DNA of 37,136 bases from Pirellulaceae bacterium (GCA_028280445.1 JANQLU010000103.1:1-37136); one strand, 5' to 3'; positions 1 to 8,771 are shown, numbered from the stretch's first letter. A program made the numbers and translations. Notes: generated by a model not told the origin, from the sequence alone.

Positions 1-80
1 GACCTAAAACATGGCGAGAAAAGACGAAAGATAAGAAGATTGAGAAAATTCTCGCTCTGGTGGAATAGCAATTAATGGTT

Positions 81-136
81 GCGGCACTAGCCGCCGGTAT
101 ATGAGGTTTACCGGCGGCTAGCGCCTCGCCGCTCAC
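81..136. repeat. Hairpin repeat, GCTAGCCGCCGGT family, copy 1
   Basis: Inverted repeat built around ctagccgccggt and accggcggctag, followed by cgcctcgccgctcac. The same element, with longer and perfect arms, occurs at 15973-16036. The left arm here has lost a few bases relative to that copy. It lies 24 bases beyond the stop codon of the leftward gene ending at 160, so it would form a stem-loop in that transcript's 3' end. The rest of 1-159 holds no gene I can support. Confidence 0.8.
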
Positions 137-159
137 ATTGATCAACACGACCTGGCTGT

Positions 160-1536
160 TTATTTTGCTATCATTGCATCCCAAACTTCTTGGCGCTTCT
201 CTTTGCCTAGATAGCAATCTTCATACAAAAGTTTATTCGTTACAAAAAATTTGAGTGGTTTACCACACAGCTTTTCTGCCAATTTTCGCTGAGCGTCAGG
301 GAGCTGCTTGAAATTCTCACGAGTTTGTTTCGCGACCATTGTTTGAATTGCAAGATTCAGTTTTCGTGTTTCTTCTTTGAGAGCTTGCCTCAGTTTGTGC
401 TTTTCTTCTCGGCTGGCCTTCGCCTCAGCTAACAGACGTTCGTCTCCTAGGTAAGCCAAAACTGACTTGTCTGATTTCAAACACTGACGGATTAATTCGT
501 GCACTCGTTTTTTTTGATGGGGCAACAGAATTTTCATTTTCCGTTTATGGTGCTGTGCATAGTTTTCTTTAAGCTTCGCTTTGTAGGTATCCACATCCAA
601 TTTATCCAAGATAGTCCTGTAAGTTTTTGGGCCGACTTGAAACTCCTCGCCTTTTGGTTTCGGAATGGAGCGATAGGCCCGATAACAATCTTTCAGGATT
701 TCAATGTGGTTTTCATGTTGTTCATCGAGCCATTCAATTTCAGAAACGACAAGTTTGTTGACCAACAGCCACGACCAATTTCTGTAGTATTTTTTGCCCA
801 TCTCTTTCTCGAACAAGAGTTTGTCGATATTTATTGAACACCGGAAAAAGTAATCCTTCCTGACCATCGGAATCAAATGAACTGGTGCTTGATTGCCAAC
901 CAGCTTGAGCAGATTGGATCGCGTTTCGTCAGACAACACACTCAAGACTCGTCCTCTGTGTTGTTTAACGGCATCGTTCAATTGCCGATCAAAATTCACT
1001 CGGGCAGTATTGCGCAAGTAATCAATGAAAGCCTTTTGGGTTGACAAATCCAAATCCATTGCCTCAGTAAACTCTTTGCTTTTAAGATAGTAAAACGGCC
1101 AATGGCTGGCATAATAGGCTTGAATCAAGATTTGTCGGAGTCGGGTTTTTTGATCGTCATTCAATACATCCAGCATTGCTGCATATTGCTTTTTCTGAAG
1201 CTTTCCGCATAGCTGCGCATATTCAATTTCAGCATCAGATAGCACATTCATTTTTTCTACATCGTTTGTATCCTGAACGATTTCGTGTTTTGGTTCTTCC
1301 AGTTTATTGATCTGCTCAGTAAAAGAACGGTGTATTTCCTTGAGCTTTTTCATCTGATTTTTTTTGATCTCAAAAATCTGATCCGCTTTTCTGTGGATTA
1401 GAAACTCTGGCAAGCTCACTCCCATTCTCCATTTGAAGTGAGCACGACTGAAATTGGTTGGCCGCTGTGCGGTCAGAATGTTTCCGCAGCAAAAAAGGAG
1501 AACGCAAAAAATGGAAGGCAGAAATTTTGTATTCAT
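160..1536 (-). CDS. Exported protein with repeated LTxxQ-like motifs, function unknown
   Basis: Encodes about 458 residues, starting at the ATG at 1536; a TTG one codon earlier is the alternative. The N-terminus is a signal peptide (hydrophobic stretch to about residue 23, then TAQ), so the protein is probably secreted or periplasmic. The mature part is highly charged and helical. It carries several spaced motifs of the form L(N/S/P)xxQ/ExxxLxxL: VLNDDQKTRLRQIL, VLSDETRSNLLKLVG, LLPHQKKRVHEL and QLPDAQRKLAEKLCG. These resemble the LTxxQ motif of Spy/CpxP-type periplasmic helical proteins, but the family link is only inference. It lies 56 bases downstream of the leftward gene at 1593-2510 and may share its transcript. 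I do not recognise a named family. Confidence 0.75.
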   Translation of the reverse strand: MNTKFLPSIFCVLLFCCGNILTAQRPTNFSRAHFKWRMGVSLPEFLIHRKADQIFEIKKNQMKKLKEIHRSFTEQINKLEEPKHEIVQDTNDVEKMNVLSDAEIEYAQLCGKLQKKQYAAMLDVLNDDQKTRLRQILIQAYYASHWPFYYLKSKEFTEAMDLDLSTQKAFIDYLRNTARVNFDRQLNDAVKQHRGRVLSVLSDETRSNLLKLVGNQAPVHLIPMVRKDYFFRCSINIDKLLFEKEMGKKYYRNWSWLLVNKLVVSEIEWLDEQHENHIEILKDCYRAYRSIPKPKGEEFQVGPKTYRTILDKLDVDTYKAKLKENYAQHHKRKMKILLPHQKKRVHELIRQCLKSDKSVLAYLGDERLLAEAKASREEKHKLRQALKEETRKLNLAIQTMVAKQTRENFKQLPDAQRKLAEKLCGKPLKFFVTNKLLYEDCYLGKEKRQEVWDAMIAK

Positions 1537-1592
1537 CAAAAAACTCTGTTAAAAAACCAAAATACAATATAACAACAAACACTGGACGCTTC

Positions 1593-2510
1593 TCACCAGC
1601 CCTTCAAAGTAGAAGGGGTGGATCCGTCAGGTTTTTCCAACAATGGAATCTCAATTTCAGTCTGAGCTCCAGCCATGTCAGACCCTTCTTCGCTCACCCA
1701 ACTGCCATCCTTGAAATACTGCCGGACAACTTTATAAACTGCTTGATTGCCATCTTCAATTTCCCAAGTGTGAGTGAAAACTCGAATCCCTCGACGTACT
1801 GAGCCAGTAGATTTAAATACCTTCACAAACTTCTCATTACCATCTTTATCCCTGTAGGTTACCTTGTAGCGAAATTTTGGTGTTAAGCCATATTTTGCTT
1901 TCACGGCAGCACTGAATTCTGGAATGGGAGTTTCAAACACAAACGATGCCGCAACTTTCGCTTTCGTTACTTTCATTGCACCATCCTCGACAAATTTCAA
2001 AACGAAACACCGGTCTTGGCGAAGTTCGGTGTACGATTTGAAACGAGCATCGAAGCAATGCAATTCGCCTTCGTCCATATTGTTGAGTGGTCCGCCAGTT
2101 CGGTTAGCAATTAACCACAGCTTCCCTTTCAGTTCGTCTACAACCTTGCTCCTGAAACTGATTTCCCCGGGAAGTTTATTAACAGGACTCAGCATGATAG
2201 AAGCCAGTGATTCAAAATAAAATATTTTGCCCCCTTCTTTCTTTTCTCCATAGGTTGCAGCCGCATAAAACTTGTCGACTGCCGTTTGGTTGTAGTGTTC
2301 TCTTACGGCAAGTATCTGATACTTGCCTGCAATTTTTAGTTTTCCAGCATCAAATGAACCATCATCTTTTTTGACGGGTGACACATTTATTGCAGTCGCA
2401 ATTACTTCCCAGTCCTCAGGATCAATGGGTTTTACTTTTTGAGCAATCGCTGAGGTCGGCTGATACGCCAATAGCAGTACAAACAAAAACAACAATGCGG
2501 GGCGGTACAT
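1593..2510 (-). CDS. Exported protein of unknown function
   Basis: Encodes 305 residues. The frame is open further upstream to 2603, but the ATG at 2510 is preferred: it has a good ribosome binding site (aaggaa, 4 bases upstream) and starts directly with a signal peptide, MYRPALLFLFVLLLAYQ, ending near SAIAQ. The mature protein begins with KPIDPEDWEVIATAINVSP and is a mixed alpha/beta protein with many charged strands. Near the C-terminus is a strand-rich region (FRYKVTYRDKDGNEKFVKVF, HTWEIEDGNQAVYKVV). No catalytic motif or named domain is recognised. It is probably the first gene of a two-gene leftward unit with 160-1536. Its upstream region lies in the left arm of the long inverted repeat. 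Confidence 0.75.
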   Translation of the reverse strand: MYRPALLFLFVLLLAYQPTSAIAQKVKPIDPEDWEVIATAINVSPVKKDDGSFDAGKLKIAGKYQILAVREHYNQTAVDKFYAAATYGEKKEGGKIFYFESLASIMLSPVNKLPGEISFRSKVVDELKGKLWLIANRTGGPLNNMDEGELHCFDARFKSYTELRQDRCFVLKFVEDGAMKVTKAKVAASFVFETPIPEFSAAVKAKYGLTPKFRYKVTYRDKDGNEKFVKVFKSTGSVRRGIRVFTHTWEIEDGNQAVYKVVRQYFKDGSWVSEEGSDMAGAQTEIEIPLLEKPDGSTPSTLKGW

Positions 2511-2590
2511 TTTATTCCTTACAAAAAGAGATGAGAAACAAACAGATAGTGTCAAGGATTCACTCAAGAGAAGCCTTGGCAAAAAAGTGT

Positions 2591-2921
2591 CGCCACTTCC
2601 CAAGGCTCAACGATGAATTTTCCGCAACCAGCCATGGTGCAACCAATCAAGGTTGCTCCTTGATCAAAGGTCTCTAAAAAGCGAGAAGGCTTTTTCGGGA
2701 GGATGGACAATCTTCGCGCGGGTCTGAGTCACACAATAGTTTCGTAGATTAGATTTCATGAGGGGCACCAGAAGGGAAATAATTAGCGATGGGTTCAGCA
2801 ATTCTCCAATTGAATTGACTGATACTTCGATTGTACCGTCGCCAATTTGAAAAAAGCAAACCAAGAAGCGACTTGCAATCTTGTTCCGGTGGCTTCTCGC
2901 AAAATTGATGTTCATAATGTG
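2591..2921 (-). repeat. Left arm of a long imperfect inverted repeat
   Basis: Read on the minus strand, this stretch aligns with 3965-4235 on the plus strand. Shared blocks include cagtcaattcaattgg (here 2806-2821), gaacccatcgcta, gaaatctaatcta, tgaacatcaat and gttgagcct. The left arm has about 75 extra bases in the middle. It fills most of the 454-base gap between the gene starting at 2510 and the DUF3592-like pseudogene. One minus-strand frame stays open across most of this arm but is broken in the other arm, so I do not call a gene. Confidence 0.8.
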
Positions 2922-2964
2922 GAGATGAGTTGGAATTCTAATTCGCTGTCTTTCGTTTTCACTT

Positions 2965-3861
2965 TTGGTTGTTGGTGATTTTCTAAAACTAAATGAACGC
3001 AAAATTAATTTTTTCGCATCATTAATTCTGATCGTCGTCGGCGCGTTGGGTGTTTATGTTACATCCAACAAGCTCGAAACGATGCGAAGAATTCGTGGTG
3101 ACGAACCTGGAGCGATTTCCAAAGAACACATCATTACCGACAAACGCATTATGAGTCACAGAGCGCATTGGGTGGCGTGGTCTGACAAAAGCATCATGCT
3201 GCCGGGGAATCATCGTAATTGCTTGTCAGGCGACCTTTGGACCAAATACGACATCGGGGACCAAATTGAAATCGTTTATGTGCCGGGTGACAGTAAGCCC
3301 TAGCATCGAGACGGCATTTTTGCCAACGACGATAATTTTAGGTTTGATTACATTCTGTTGATCATTGAGTATGTGTTGATCGCGGTTGCAATGATCGCCG
3401 CTTTTTTTTCGCTCAAGTCAATATTCAAGCCATTGAAAATTCCGTCTTCGATCACGCTCACCGAATCCGAATACTGGCTCGACGGCGGTACGATGGTTTT
3501 GTGTGCGATCACTGAGACTGGCGATGAATGTCACATTCAACTGAATCAGCGTGAATTTGACACATACATTGATCCCGGTCGTTTGTATTTCAACGGCCGA
3601 CCAGTAGCCGTTCGGTCCGATGATGAATTGCAAATCGTCAACTTGCTCAAAAATGCGATGGTCGCGCCTGAAATTAATCAGCCCGCCTCTCCAGATGATC
3701 GCGTTTCCGACAAAGCCGTGACCTTGGGCGACGATATCAAAGAACTCATGAGTCTTTCACCCGAAGAAAATCTTCGCAAAATTCGCGACGACATGATCGC
3801 ATTCGTTGAATCCGACGAATATATTCACATTGCCAAAAACGGGATTGCAAAACTCAAATAA
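2965..3861 (+). pseudogene. DUF3592-like membrane protein gene interrupted by one in-frame TAG
   Basis: Two open stretches, 2965-3303 and 3358-3861, are in the same frame. The 57 bases between them also read cleanly apart from a single TAG at 3301-3303. Read through that codon, the product is about 298 residues. It has an N-terminal transmembrane helix (FFASLILIVVGALGVYV), an extracytoplasmic segment ending YDIGDQIEIVYVPGDSKP, the stop, then HRDGIFANDDNFRFDY and a second helix (ILLIIEYVLIAVAMIAAFF). Two helices flanking a domain ending in G-D-x-I-x-V-x-Y-x-P fit DUF3592 proteins. The C-terminal 130 residues are cytosolic and unrecognised. The 5' end is also weak: only a TTG start without a clear ribosome binding site. 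It sits between the arms of the inverted repeat. Either a recent nonsense mutation or a read-through stop is possible; the former is likelier. Confidence 0.65.
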
Positions 3862-3964
3862 CGTTCCAGGGCGAGGCTTCCGCCGAGCCAATACAATGTC
3901 CGTGGCACATCCACAAACAGCGAGAAAAACCAACAGAGACGGCGAGTTGGGTTCCAATTTATTT

Positions 3965-4235
3965 CCATATTGTGAACATCAATCTTCAATTAAAAGACGT
4001 TGGAACAAGAATGCAATTTCTTAATTTGCTTTTCAAATTGTCGGCGGTAGAATCGAAGTAACAGTCAATTCAATTGGAAATTGGCCGAACCCATCGCTAC
4101 TTATTTTCCCTTCTGATCCTGTCTTGAAATCTAATCTACTCAACCATTGTATGTTGCTAGTTCTCGGAATCTCGACATATACCTTGGTTACAAAGAATTC
4201 TTAGTTGAGCCTGGAGTCAGTGGCAACACTGTTTG
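3965..4235 (+). repeat. Right arm of the long imperfect inverted repeat
   Basis: Matches the reverse complement of 2591-2921; the exact 16-base block cagtcaattcaattgg is at 4062-4077. It occupies most of the 509-base gap between the pseudogene and the lipoprotein gene at 4371. Each arm points towards an exported-protein gene: the core homology ends about 235 bases before each start codon (2510 and 4371). The open frame of the left arm is closed here by stops, so this is not a gene. Confidence 0.8.
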
Positions 4236-4370
4236 CGGATGATGCAGCCCCAGAAAGGGGAAGTCCCAGGTAGTGGTAACACGCGTACGAACAAACGACT
4301 TTTCTAGTGTTGATGGCGTTGGTGTTAGACCAATCAAACCCATTCAACTTAAAACGGGGGATTCACAAAC

Positions 4371-5087
4371 ATGTTCTTTGAGCGAACGAGATTTTTGAAT
4401 ATTACTACTATCGCTATCTTGGCTTTTCTCATTTGCGGATGCTCGGGGCGTCCAAAGAAAGAAAAATCAAAACAGGAGTCATCCAAGCCTCAAGCAAATG
4501 CAGGCAACACCACGATTGATTTGCCTCCCAAGATGCAAAACGCAAGCAAAAATCAAAACGGGACAGGCGCTGGTACTCGGCAACGTGTGACTGCGCCATC
4601 AAACGAGAACGCATCGACACAGAAAATATCGTTTGCTGAAGGTGAAGTTTCGATCGAATTTCCGGCTAACGCAAAAATAAAAAAGCTTGGTGCTTCCACT
4701 TATGAAGTCAAAGCTCCAATTTGGAAAATTGGTGACTTGAGTTACTTTGTCGGTTGTGATACTGGGGGTATGAAGAATTTTCGAGCGAGGGCCGATGGAA
4801 ATGAGCAAGTGGCGTTGGCAAAGGTGGATGAAGTTTTTCGCAAGGTCGAACCGAAGTTGGCTAATATGAAAGTGATTTCCAAAAACAAATTCTCCTTCAA
4901 CGGTTACCCTGCCATCGAATTTAAGATCCAGATAAAGTGGGGCGGACGTCACCCCGATACATTCAGGTTTGTACGAGTGTACGTCCTTGAAAACCAACTC
5001 CTAAATATCGTTGCTTCCGCAAAATCACTCAAAATAATCGAGTCCCAAGCCGTTAAAAAAGTGTTCGACTCCCTTCGAGTCAAATAG
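4371..5087 (+). CDS. Lipoprotein of unknown function with a PsbP/Mog1-like C-terminal region
   Basis: Encodes 238 residues, starting at an ATG with a ggggga site about 8 bases upstream. The signal sequence ends in a lipobox-like ICGC with the lipidated cysteine at about residue 24. A low-complexity linker rich in K, S, N and Q follows to about residue 80. The folded part starts at ISFAEGEVSIEFPANAKI and ends with FNGYPAIEFKIQ, RVYVLENQLLNIVAS and VKKVFDSLRVK. The order 'GYPAIEF', a strand pair around 'RVYV..NQLLNIVAS', then a terminal helix ending in 'FDSL' is what I expect of PsbP/DUF1795-like domains in secreted bacterial proteins. That assignment is inference from pattern only. It stands alone, convergent with the XylR-type gene. 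Confidence 0.75.
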   Translation: MFFERTRFLNITTIAILAFLICGCSGRPKKEKSKQESSKPQANAGNTTIDLPPKMQNASKNQNGTGAGTRQRVTAPSNENASTQKISFAEGEVSIEFPANAKIKKLGASTYEVKAPIWKIGDLSYFVGCDTGGMKNFRARADGNEQVALAKVDEVFRKVEPKLANMKVISKNKFSFNGYPAIEFKIQIKWGGRHPDTFRFVRVYVLENQLLNIVASAKSLKIIESQAVKKVFDSLRVK

Positions 5088-5177
5088 GAGATTCTGGCCA
5101 GGATATCGGAATGCCATATCATGCGAGAATGCTTGATTTCGGTCGAGACTGAATTTCGGTTGGTGGCGGGTCAACGG

Positions 5178-6356
5178 TTATTTCCACCTGGCTCGGTATT
5201 CGGTTGGTAAACATCCAATATATCTACGAAATACCTGGTTGAGTCGGCGCGTTTCGACGAATCCGGTTTTCAAAGCGATTTGTTTGATCAGTAAATCGGA
5301 GTCGACCAGCAATCGTGATGCAATTTCAATTCGGATTTTTGAAATCAACTCGTTGACGGTTAGTCCCAATTCCGATTTTACTTTGCGCTCGATGGTTCTC
5401 CGCGACAAATTGATGGAGGTTGCTAAATCATTAACGCCGATGGGACGCGTGTAAATGGTCTGAATCACTTCGATAATTTCAGCGACTTGTTGGTCGCCGA
5501 CAATAAACGATGCCGTCGAGTCGCGCGGAATCAAGCCTTTGGGCTCGATCAGTTTTTTTTGTTCCGACGGCGGTTTGCCGGCAATCATTTGTAACAATGA
5601 CTCACAGGCCGTTTTGCCGACATTCTCGAATCCCAGGTCAATCGCGGTTAGCGTGGGTGGGCGACTGGTACAAAGATAGGGAGACGATTCCGTACAAACA
5701 ATGCCGATGTCGCGCGGCACATCGATGCCAGTTTCGAAACACTCGTTTAGCAGATAATGAGCGAGCACGTCACGGTTGATAAACAATCCAACCGGGAACT
5801 CCAGCGTACCGATCCAACTAGCCAGTTTTTCCCGAAACGAATGCCAATACTGTTTCTCGCGATGTGCCGTCCAATTGACAAGTAACTTGTAAGTGCATTT
5901 TAGTCGGCGTTCTTCCAATTCCTGGATGAAGCCAACGTTCATTTCCTCTTGAGATTTGTCACGCGTATACCCGAGAATTCCAAAGTTTTTGTAACCTCTG
6001 GAAATCAGATGTTCTGCCGCCAGACGCCCGCACTGAATGTAATCTGGAATAATGGTGGGCAACGAATTAATCCATTGCGAATTGTGAAGAACATTGACGA
6101 GTGGGCAGCATTTTTTGCGAGTCGCATTTTTTTTTGTCCAGCTTGCTCTGACGATGGCTCCGTCATAATCACTGGCCGCCAGTTCGTGCGGTTGAATAAA
6201 CGGGTTTAATACGACATCGATATCGCGCTGCATCGCAACTTGCTGAATTCCCCGATAAACGTCGGCGTAATTTCGAAACGGTGTCGCGATGTCCAAGCCG
6301 ACAATTATTCGTGGTTTTGAATTCTTGCGAGGATTCGTATTCATTTTTTGAATCAT
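5178..6356 (-). CDS. XylR-type transcriptional regulator (periplasmic-binding-like domain plus AraC HTH)
   Basis: Encodes 392 residues from the ATG at 6356, which has AAGGA 5 bases upstream; a longer form from the ATG at 6437 (419 residues) is possible but lacks a ribosome binding site. The N-terminal ~280 residues form a LacI/periplasmic-binding-protein-like ligand domain, seen in IIVGLDIATPFRNYADVYRG near the start, then DYDGAIVR, GRLAAEHLISRGYKNFGILG, and VPRDIGIVCTESSPYLC. The last ~85 residues are an AraC HTH pair: IGVNDLATSINLSRRTIERK, then the signature GFVETRRLNQVFRRYIGCLP followed by TEYR. E. coli XylR has this order and activates xylose genes on binding the sugar. The ligand here is unknown because no sugar gene is nearby. 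It is divergent from the HEAT-like gene at 6538, the most obvious candidate target. Confidence 0.88.
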   Translation of the reverse strand: MIQKMNTNPRKNSKPRIIVGLDIATPFRNYADVYRGIQQVAMQRDIDVVLNPFIQPHELAASDYDGAIVRASWTKKNATRKKCCPLVNVLHNSQWINSLPTIIPDYIQCGRLAAEHLISRGYKNFGILGYTRDKSQEEMNVGFIQELEERRLKCTYKLLVNWTAHREKQYWHSFREKLASWIGTLEFPVGLFINRDVLAHYLLNECFETGIDVPRDIGIVCTESSPYLCTSRPPTLTAIDLGFENVGKTACESLLQMIAGKPPSEQKKLIEPKGLIPRDSTASFIVGDQQVAEIIEVIQTIYTRPIGVNDLATSINLSRRTIERKVKSELGLTVNELISKIRIEIASRLLVDSDLLIKQIALKTGFVETRRLNQVFRRYIGCLPTEYRARWK

Positions 6357-6537
6357 CCGATCCTTGGGAACGTTTTCATGGTGACGCAAAATTGTACCAA
6401 GATGACGCAATGTGGCAGCGACGCGTTCCCGATCCATGGCAATAATTTAATGCAGTTGGTTGGGATAATTTGCCACTGCCCCGGTTAGTTGTTCCAGCCA
6501 ACTTCCCTCCGATTTAAAAAATCCATGGAGATCTACA

Positions 6538-7623
6538 ATGAATCAATACTTGTTATCTGTGTCCAGCGATGTGCTCATGGGTGCAGTTGTGGTTTCAGTT
6601 TTGTTAACACCTGCGACCGAAAAACAGGCAGCGTTTGCCAAACGACTGGGTGGCCCGGGGTTTCACGAAATTCAAGAGTCGAAAAAAACAGGTTTGCAAT
6701 TTGTATTCGACGATATGGCAACGATTGACGAGGTGATTCGTCGCAACAAAGTGATAGTCGGCCGATATCGGTTTGAGAAATCAGGGGACGGCTATGTCGT
6801 CGGGCGACTCCATCATCCCAATATGAATTATTCTCCCGAACAACGTTTCATATCGGGCGGCTTGAAAATAAAGTTCCCCAAAGATCGGATCGATCCGAAA
6901 ATTTATCGGGGAACAATTGTCGTGCGTGCTACCGGCAAAAATGATTTGTATGAAGTCATTGCCTTCCAAACCGGTCGAGTTACCAACAAAGATCTGTTTT
7001 TGCCAAGTGACAAAGATGGAAGATTTGTGAGTTTCATGCGACAGATTTTCAGTTCTAAAAAGCACCGCTATGAAAAACTGGTTGACGAATTGATCGAGGA
7101 GTTGGGATCTGAAGATCAACAAACCGTATTTCAATCAATGTACATGCTGACATTACTGAGATCCGATGCAAAAGCGGCGATCAAACCGCTTCAGCAAATC
7201 ATCAACAAGAATCAAAAAGAACCGATTCGAACGGCCCGAGCGATCACGACACTCAAAGTAATCGGTGGCGAAACCGCAACGAAAGCGGTTGTCGAAAAAG
7301 CGATTCCGGTTTTGATCAAAGGGATTCGTTCATCCAACTTTCGAGAACGATCAGAATCTCTATTGGCTTGCGAAAAACTTGGTTCACAATTCAAAGGTGT
7401 CATTCAACCGATCGTTGACACGATGTCTGATTTTGTCAGCAAGCTGGAGACAAACGAAAAAAAAGACGACAAGCTGATGGTGTTTTCCGTTGTGTCGATG
7501 ATCAGGACTTTGGGTGCCATCGATCGCAACGATGCGCGCGTCGTCGCGGCCATCAAACCGTTGTTGAAAAGCAAGACGACACCGATTCACGAGGCCGCCC
7601 GATCTGTCATCAACAAAAAGTGA
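6538..7623 (+). CDS. Putatively membrane-anchored or exported protein with HEAT-like helical repeats
   Basis: Encodes 361 residues, starting at an ATG with ggaga about 7 bases upstream. Residues ~5-25 are moderately hydrophobic, consistent with a signal anchor or a weak signal peptide. Residues ~50-160 are strand-rich (IYRGTIVVRATGKNDLYEVI). The C-terminal half is a series of helical pairs typical of HEAT/Armadillo repeats, for example VFQSMYMLTLLRSDAKAAIK, IPVLIKGIRSSNFRERSESL and VVAAIKPLLKSKTTPIHEAA. HEAT repeats bind proteins and do not predict chemistry. The gene is divergent from the XylR-type regulator across 181 bases and convergent with the exported gene ending at 7971. Confidence 0.78.
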   Translation: MNQYLLSVSSDVLMGAVVVSVLLTPATEKQAAFAKRLGGPGFHEIQESKKTGLQFVFDDMATIDEVIRRNKVIVGRYRFEKSGDGYVVGRLHHPNMNYSPEQRFISGGLKIKFPKDRIDPKIYRGTIVVRATGKNDLYEVIAFQTGRVTNKDLFLPSDKDGRFVSFMRQIFSSKKHRYEKLVDELIEELGSEDQQTVFQSMYMLTLLRSDAKAAIKPLQQIINKNQKEPIRTARAITTLKVIGGETATKAVVEKAIPVLIKGIRSSNFRERSESLLACEKLGSQFKGVIQPIVDTMSDFVSKLETNEKKDDKLMVFSVVSMIRTLGAIDRNDARVVAAIKPLLKSKTTPIHEAARSVINKK

Positions 7624-7674
7624 ATGAATCTTCATGCCGTTTGGAATGATGATTGCCTAAAAATCCGCACGGGT

Positions 7675-7889
7675 GCCACTGGCCTTTGCCAGTGCTGAAA
7701 GTACCGAACGCCCCGCAACAACGTCATGAATTGAATTTGATCTCAGTGTTTGATGCTAAGGGAAACTGCAATCACTGGCTGGGGCCAGTGCTGAGGGTAC
7801 CGAGCGACCCGCAACAACGTCATGAATTGAATTTGATCTCAGTGTTTGATGCTAAGGGAAACTGCAATCACTGGCTAGGGCCAGTGCCA
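7675..7889. repeat. 96-bp tandem duplication carrying a short hairpin
   Basis: Two consecutive units of 96 bases, one starting at 7701 and the next at 7797 (both at gtaccga/gtaccgag), are nearly identical. A third, partial piece precedes them at 7675-7700. Each unit ends in a short hairpin (cactggc...gccagtg). The period is 32 codons, so an 85-codon frame runs through it, but this looks like an accident of the period. It occupies the gap between two convergent genes; the rest of 7624-7970 shows nothing else. The hairpin core gggtgccactggc recurs at 36926-36938. Confidence 0.85.
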
Positions 7890-7970
7890 CCCAATCGCCG
7901 AGGCTGTTAAGTGTTGTGGCAGACGAACAAAGCGACCAACGTTGCCGCGAATCTTCGATCGTTGACTGAG

Positions 7971-8771
7971 CTAGCGCCCAGGATCTTTCGTAAAATCTTT
8001 GCGTTGTTTAAACGTGCCGCGTTTGGCTTTGATTTTGATAGTTTCGTGAGTGTGGTCGTAAAACAGATTCCAATACAATTTGCCAACGCCTTGTTCAAAA
8101 CGATCGTTGACTCCGGGTACAAACCAACGAGACCACTTGTTACCCTTGAACCATCGAACACGATACATCAACAATTCCTGATGTTGATCGGCGTCCGCCA
8201 ACCGGCGCCAGTGTTGGGTGCGGAGCGGGCCTGAACGTTTGATTTCGAATGCAGCTGATTTTTTGACCCGCTGCAAAATTTTGTCATCCAATTCCAAAAC
8301 TTCTTCGATTTTGGTTTTCCGGCGTTTCTTCATCCATTCGGCCAGGATAGCAGCCGTTGCGTTGTCCGGTTCCGGACCCAATTTTTGTTTGACCATGTTG
8401 GATACATAGTTGGATGGAGACTCTACCAGTTTTTTGAGAACTCCTTCGGCTCGCGGGTTGGTATCGAAATCCAGTTGACTCAAAATTCGCGCGAATGCCC
8501 GTTTGCTGCGAATTTTCCGCTCAAGCGAATTTTCGTTTTTTCCATCAACCAATTCCTGGGCCAATTTGGGAAGGGATTTGTCGGCGGCTTCGATCAACAA
8601 TCGCGTCGCACGTTCACGTTTTTTGTAACTGGTGTCATTCAGTTGATCGATCCAGCCGGCAATCTGTGCGTCCGTCGCGTTCTCAACATCTTGAGTCTGA
8701 CCATAGCTAAAACTGCCTGCAATCAAAAATATCAAAACAGTACTCGTTATCGTTTGCACTTTTTTCCTCAT
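7971..8771 (-). CDS. Exported protein with an N-terminal HEAT-like helical region
   Basis: Encodes 266 residues from the ATG at 8771; the frame extends to 8849, but only this start puts a signal peptide (MRKKVQTITSTVLIFLIAGS, ending SYGQ) at the N-terminus, and AAGGA lies just upstream, though rather close. The mature N-terminus, IAGWIDQLNDTSYKKRERAT and RLLIEAADKSLPKLAQEL, matches a helical motif that recurs in planctomycete exported proteins: I..QL.D..Y..RE.A...L. The C-terminal ~90 residues are strand-rich with many aromatic and basic residues (RVRWFKGNKWSRWFVPGVND). No catalytic motif is seen. The gene converges on 6538-7623 and diverges from the kinase gene across 241 bases, which must hold both promoters. 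Confidence 0.75.
   Translation of the reverse strand: MRKKVQTITSTVLIFLIAGSFSYGQTQDVENATDAQIAGWIDQLNDTSYKKRERATRLLIEAADKSLPKLAQELVDGKNENSLERKIRSKRAFARILSQLDFDTNPRAEGVLKKLVESPSNYVSNMVKQKLGPEPDNATAAILAEWMKKRRKTKIEEVLELDDKILQRVKKSAAFEIKRSGPLRTQHWRRLADADQHQELLMYRVRWFKGNKWSRWFVPGVNDRFEQGVGKLYWNLFYDHTHETIKIKAKRGTFKQRKDFTKDPGR

Noticed and set aside
2664..3002. 112-codon open frame on the minus strand across the left repeat arm
   Set aside because: The matching right arm has stops and frameshifts in this frame, no ribosome binding site is seen, and the protein resembles nothing I know.
3806..4024. 72-codon frame overlapping the pseudogene end
   Set aside because: Low-complexity translation in a shifted frame running into the repeat arm, with no start signal.
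7675..7889. CRISPR-like array
   Set aside because: Only two full units, with no variable spacers; the whole 96-base unit is duplicated.
7653..7910. 85-codon frame with a perfect 32-residue repeat
   Set aside because: It arises because the DNA repeat period of 96 is divisible by three. It has no ribosome binding site and lies between convergent genes.
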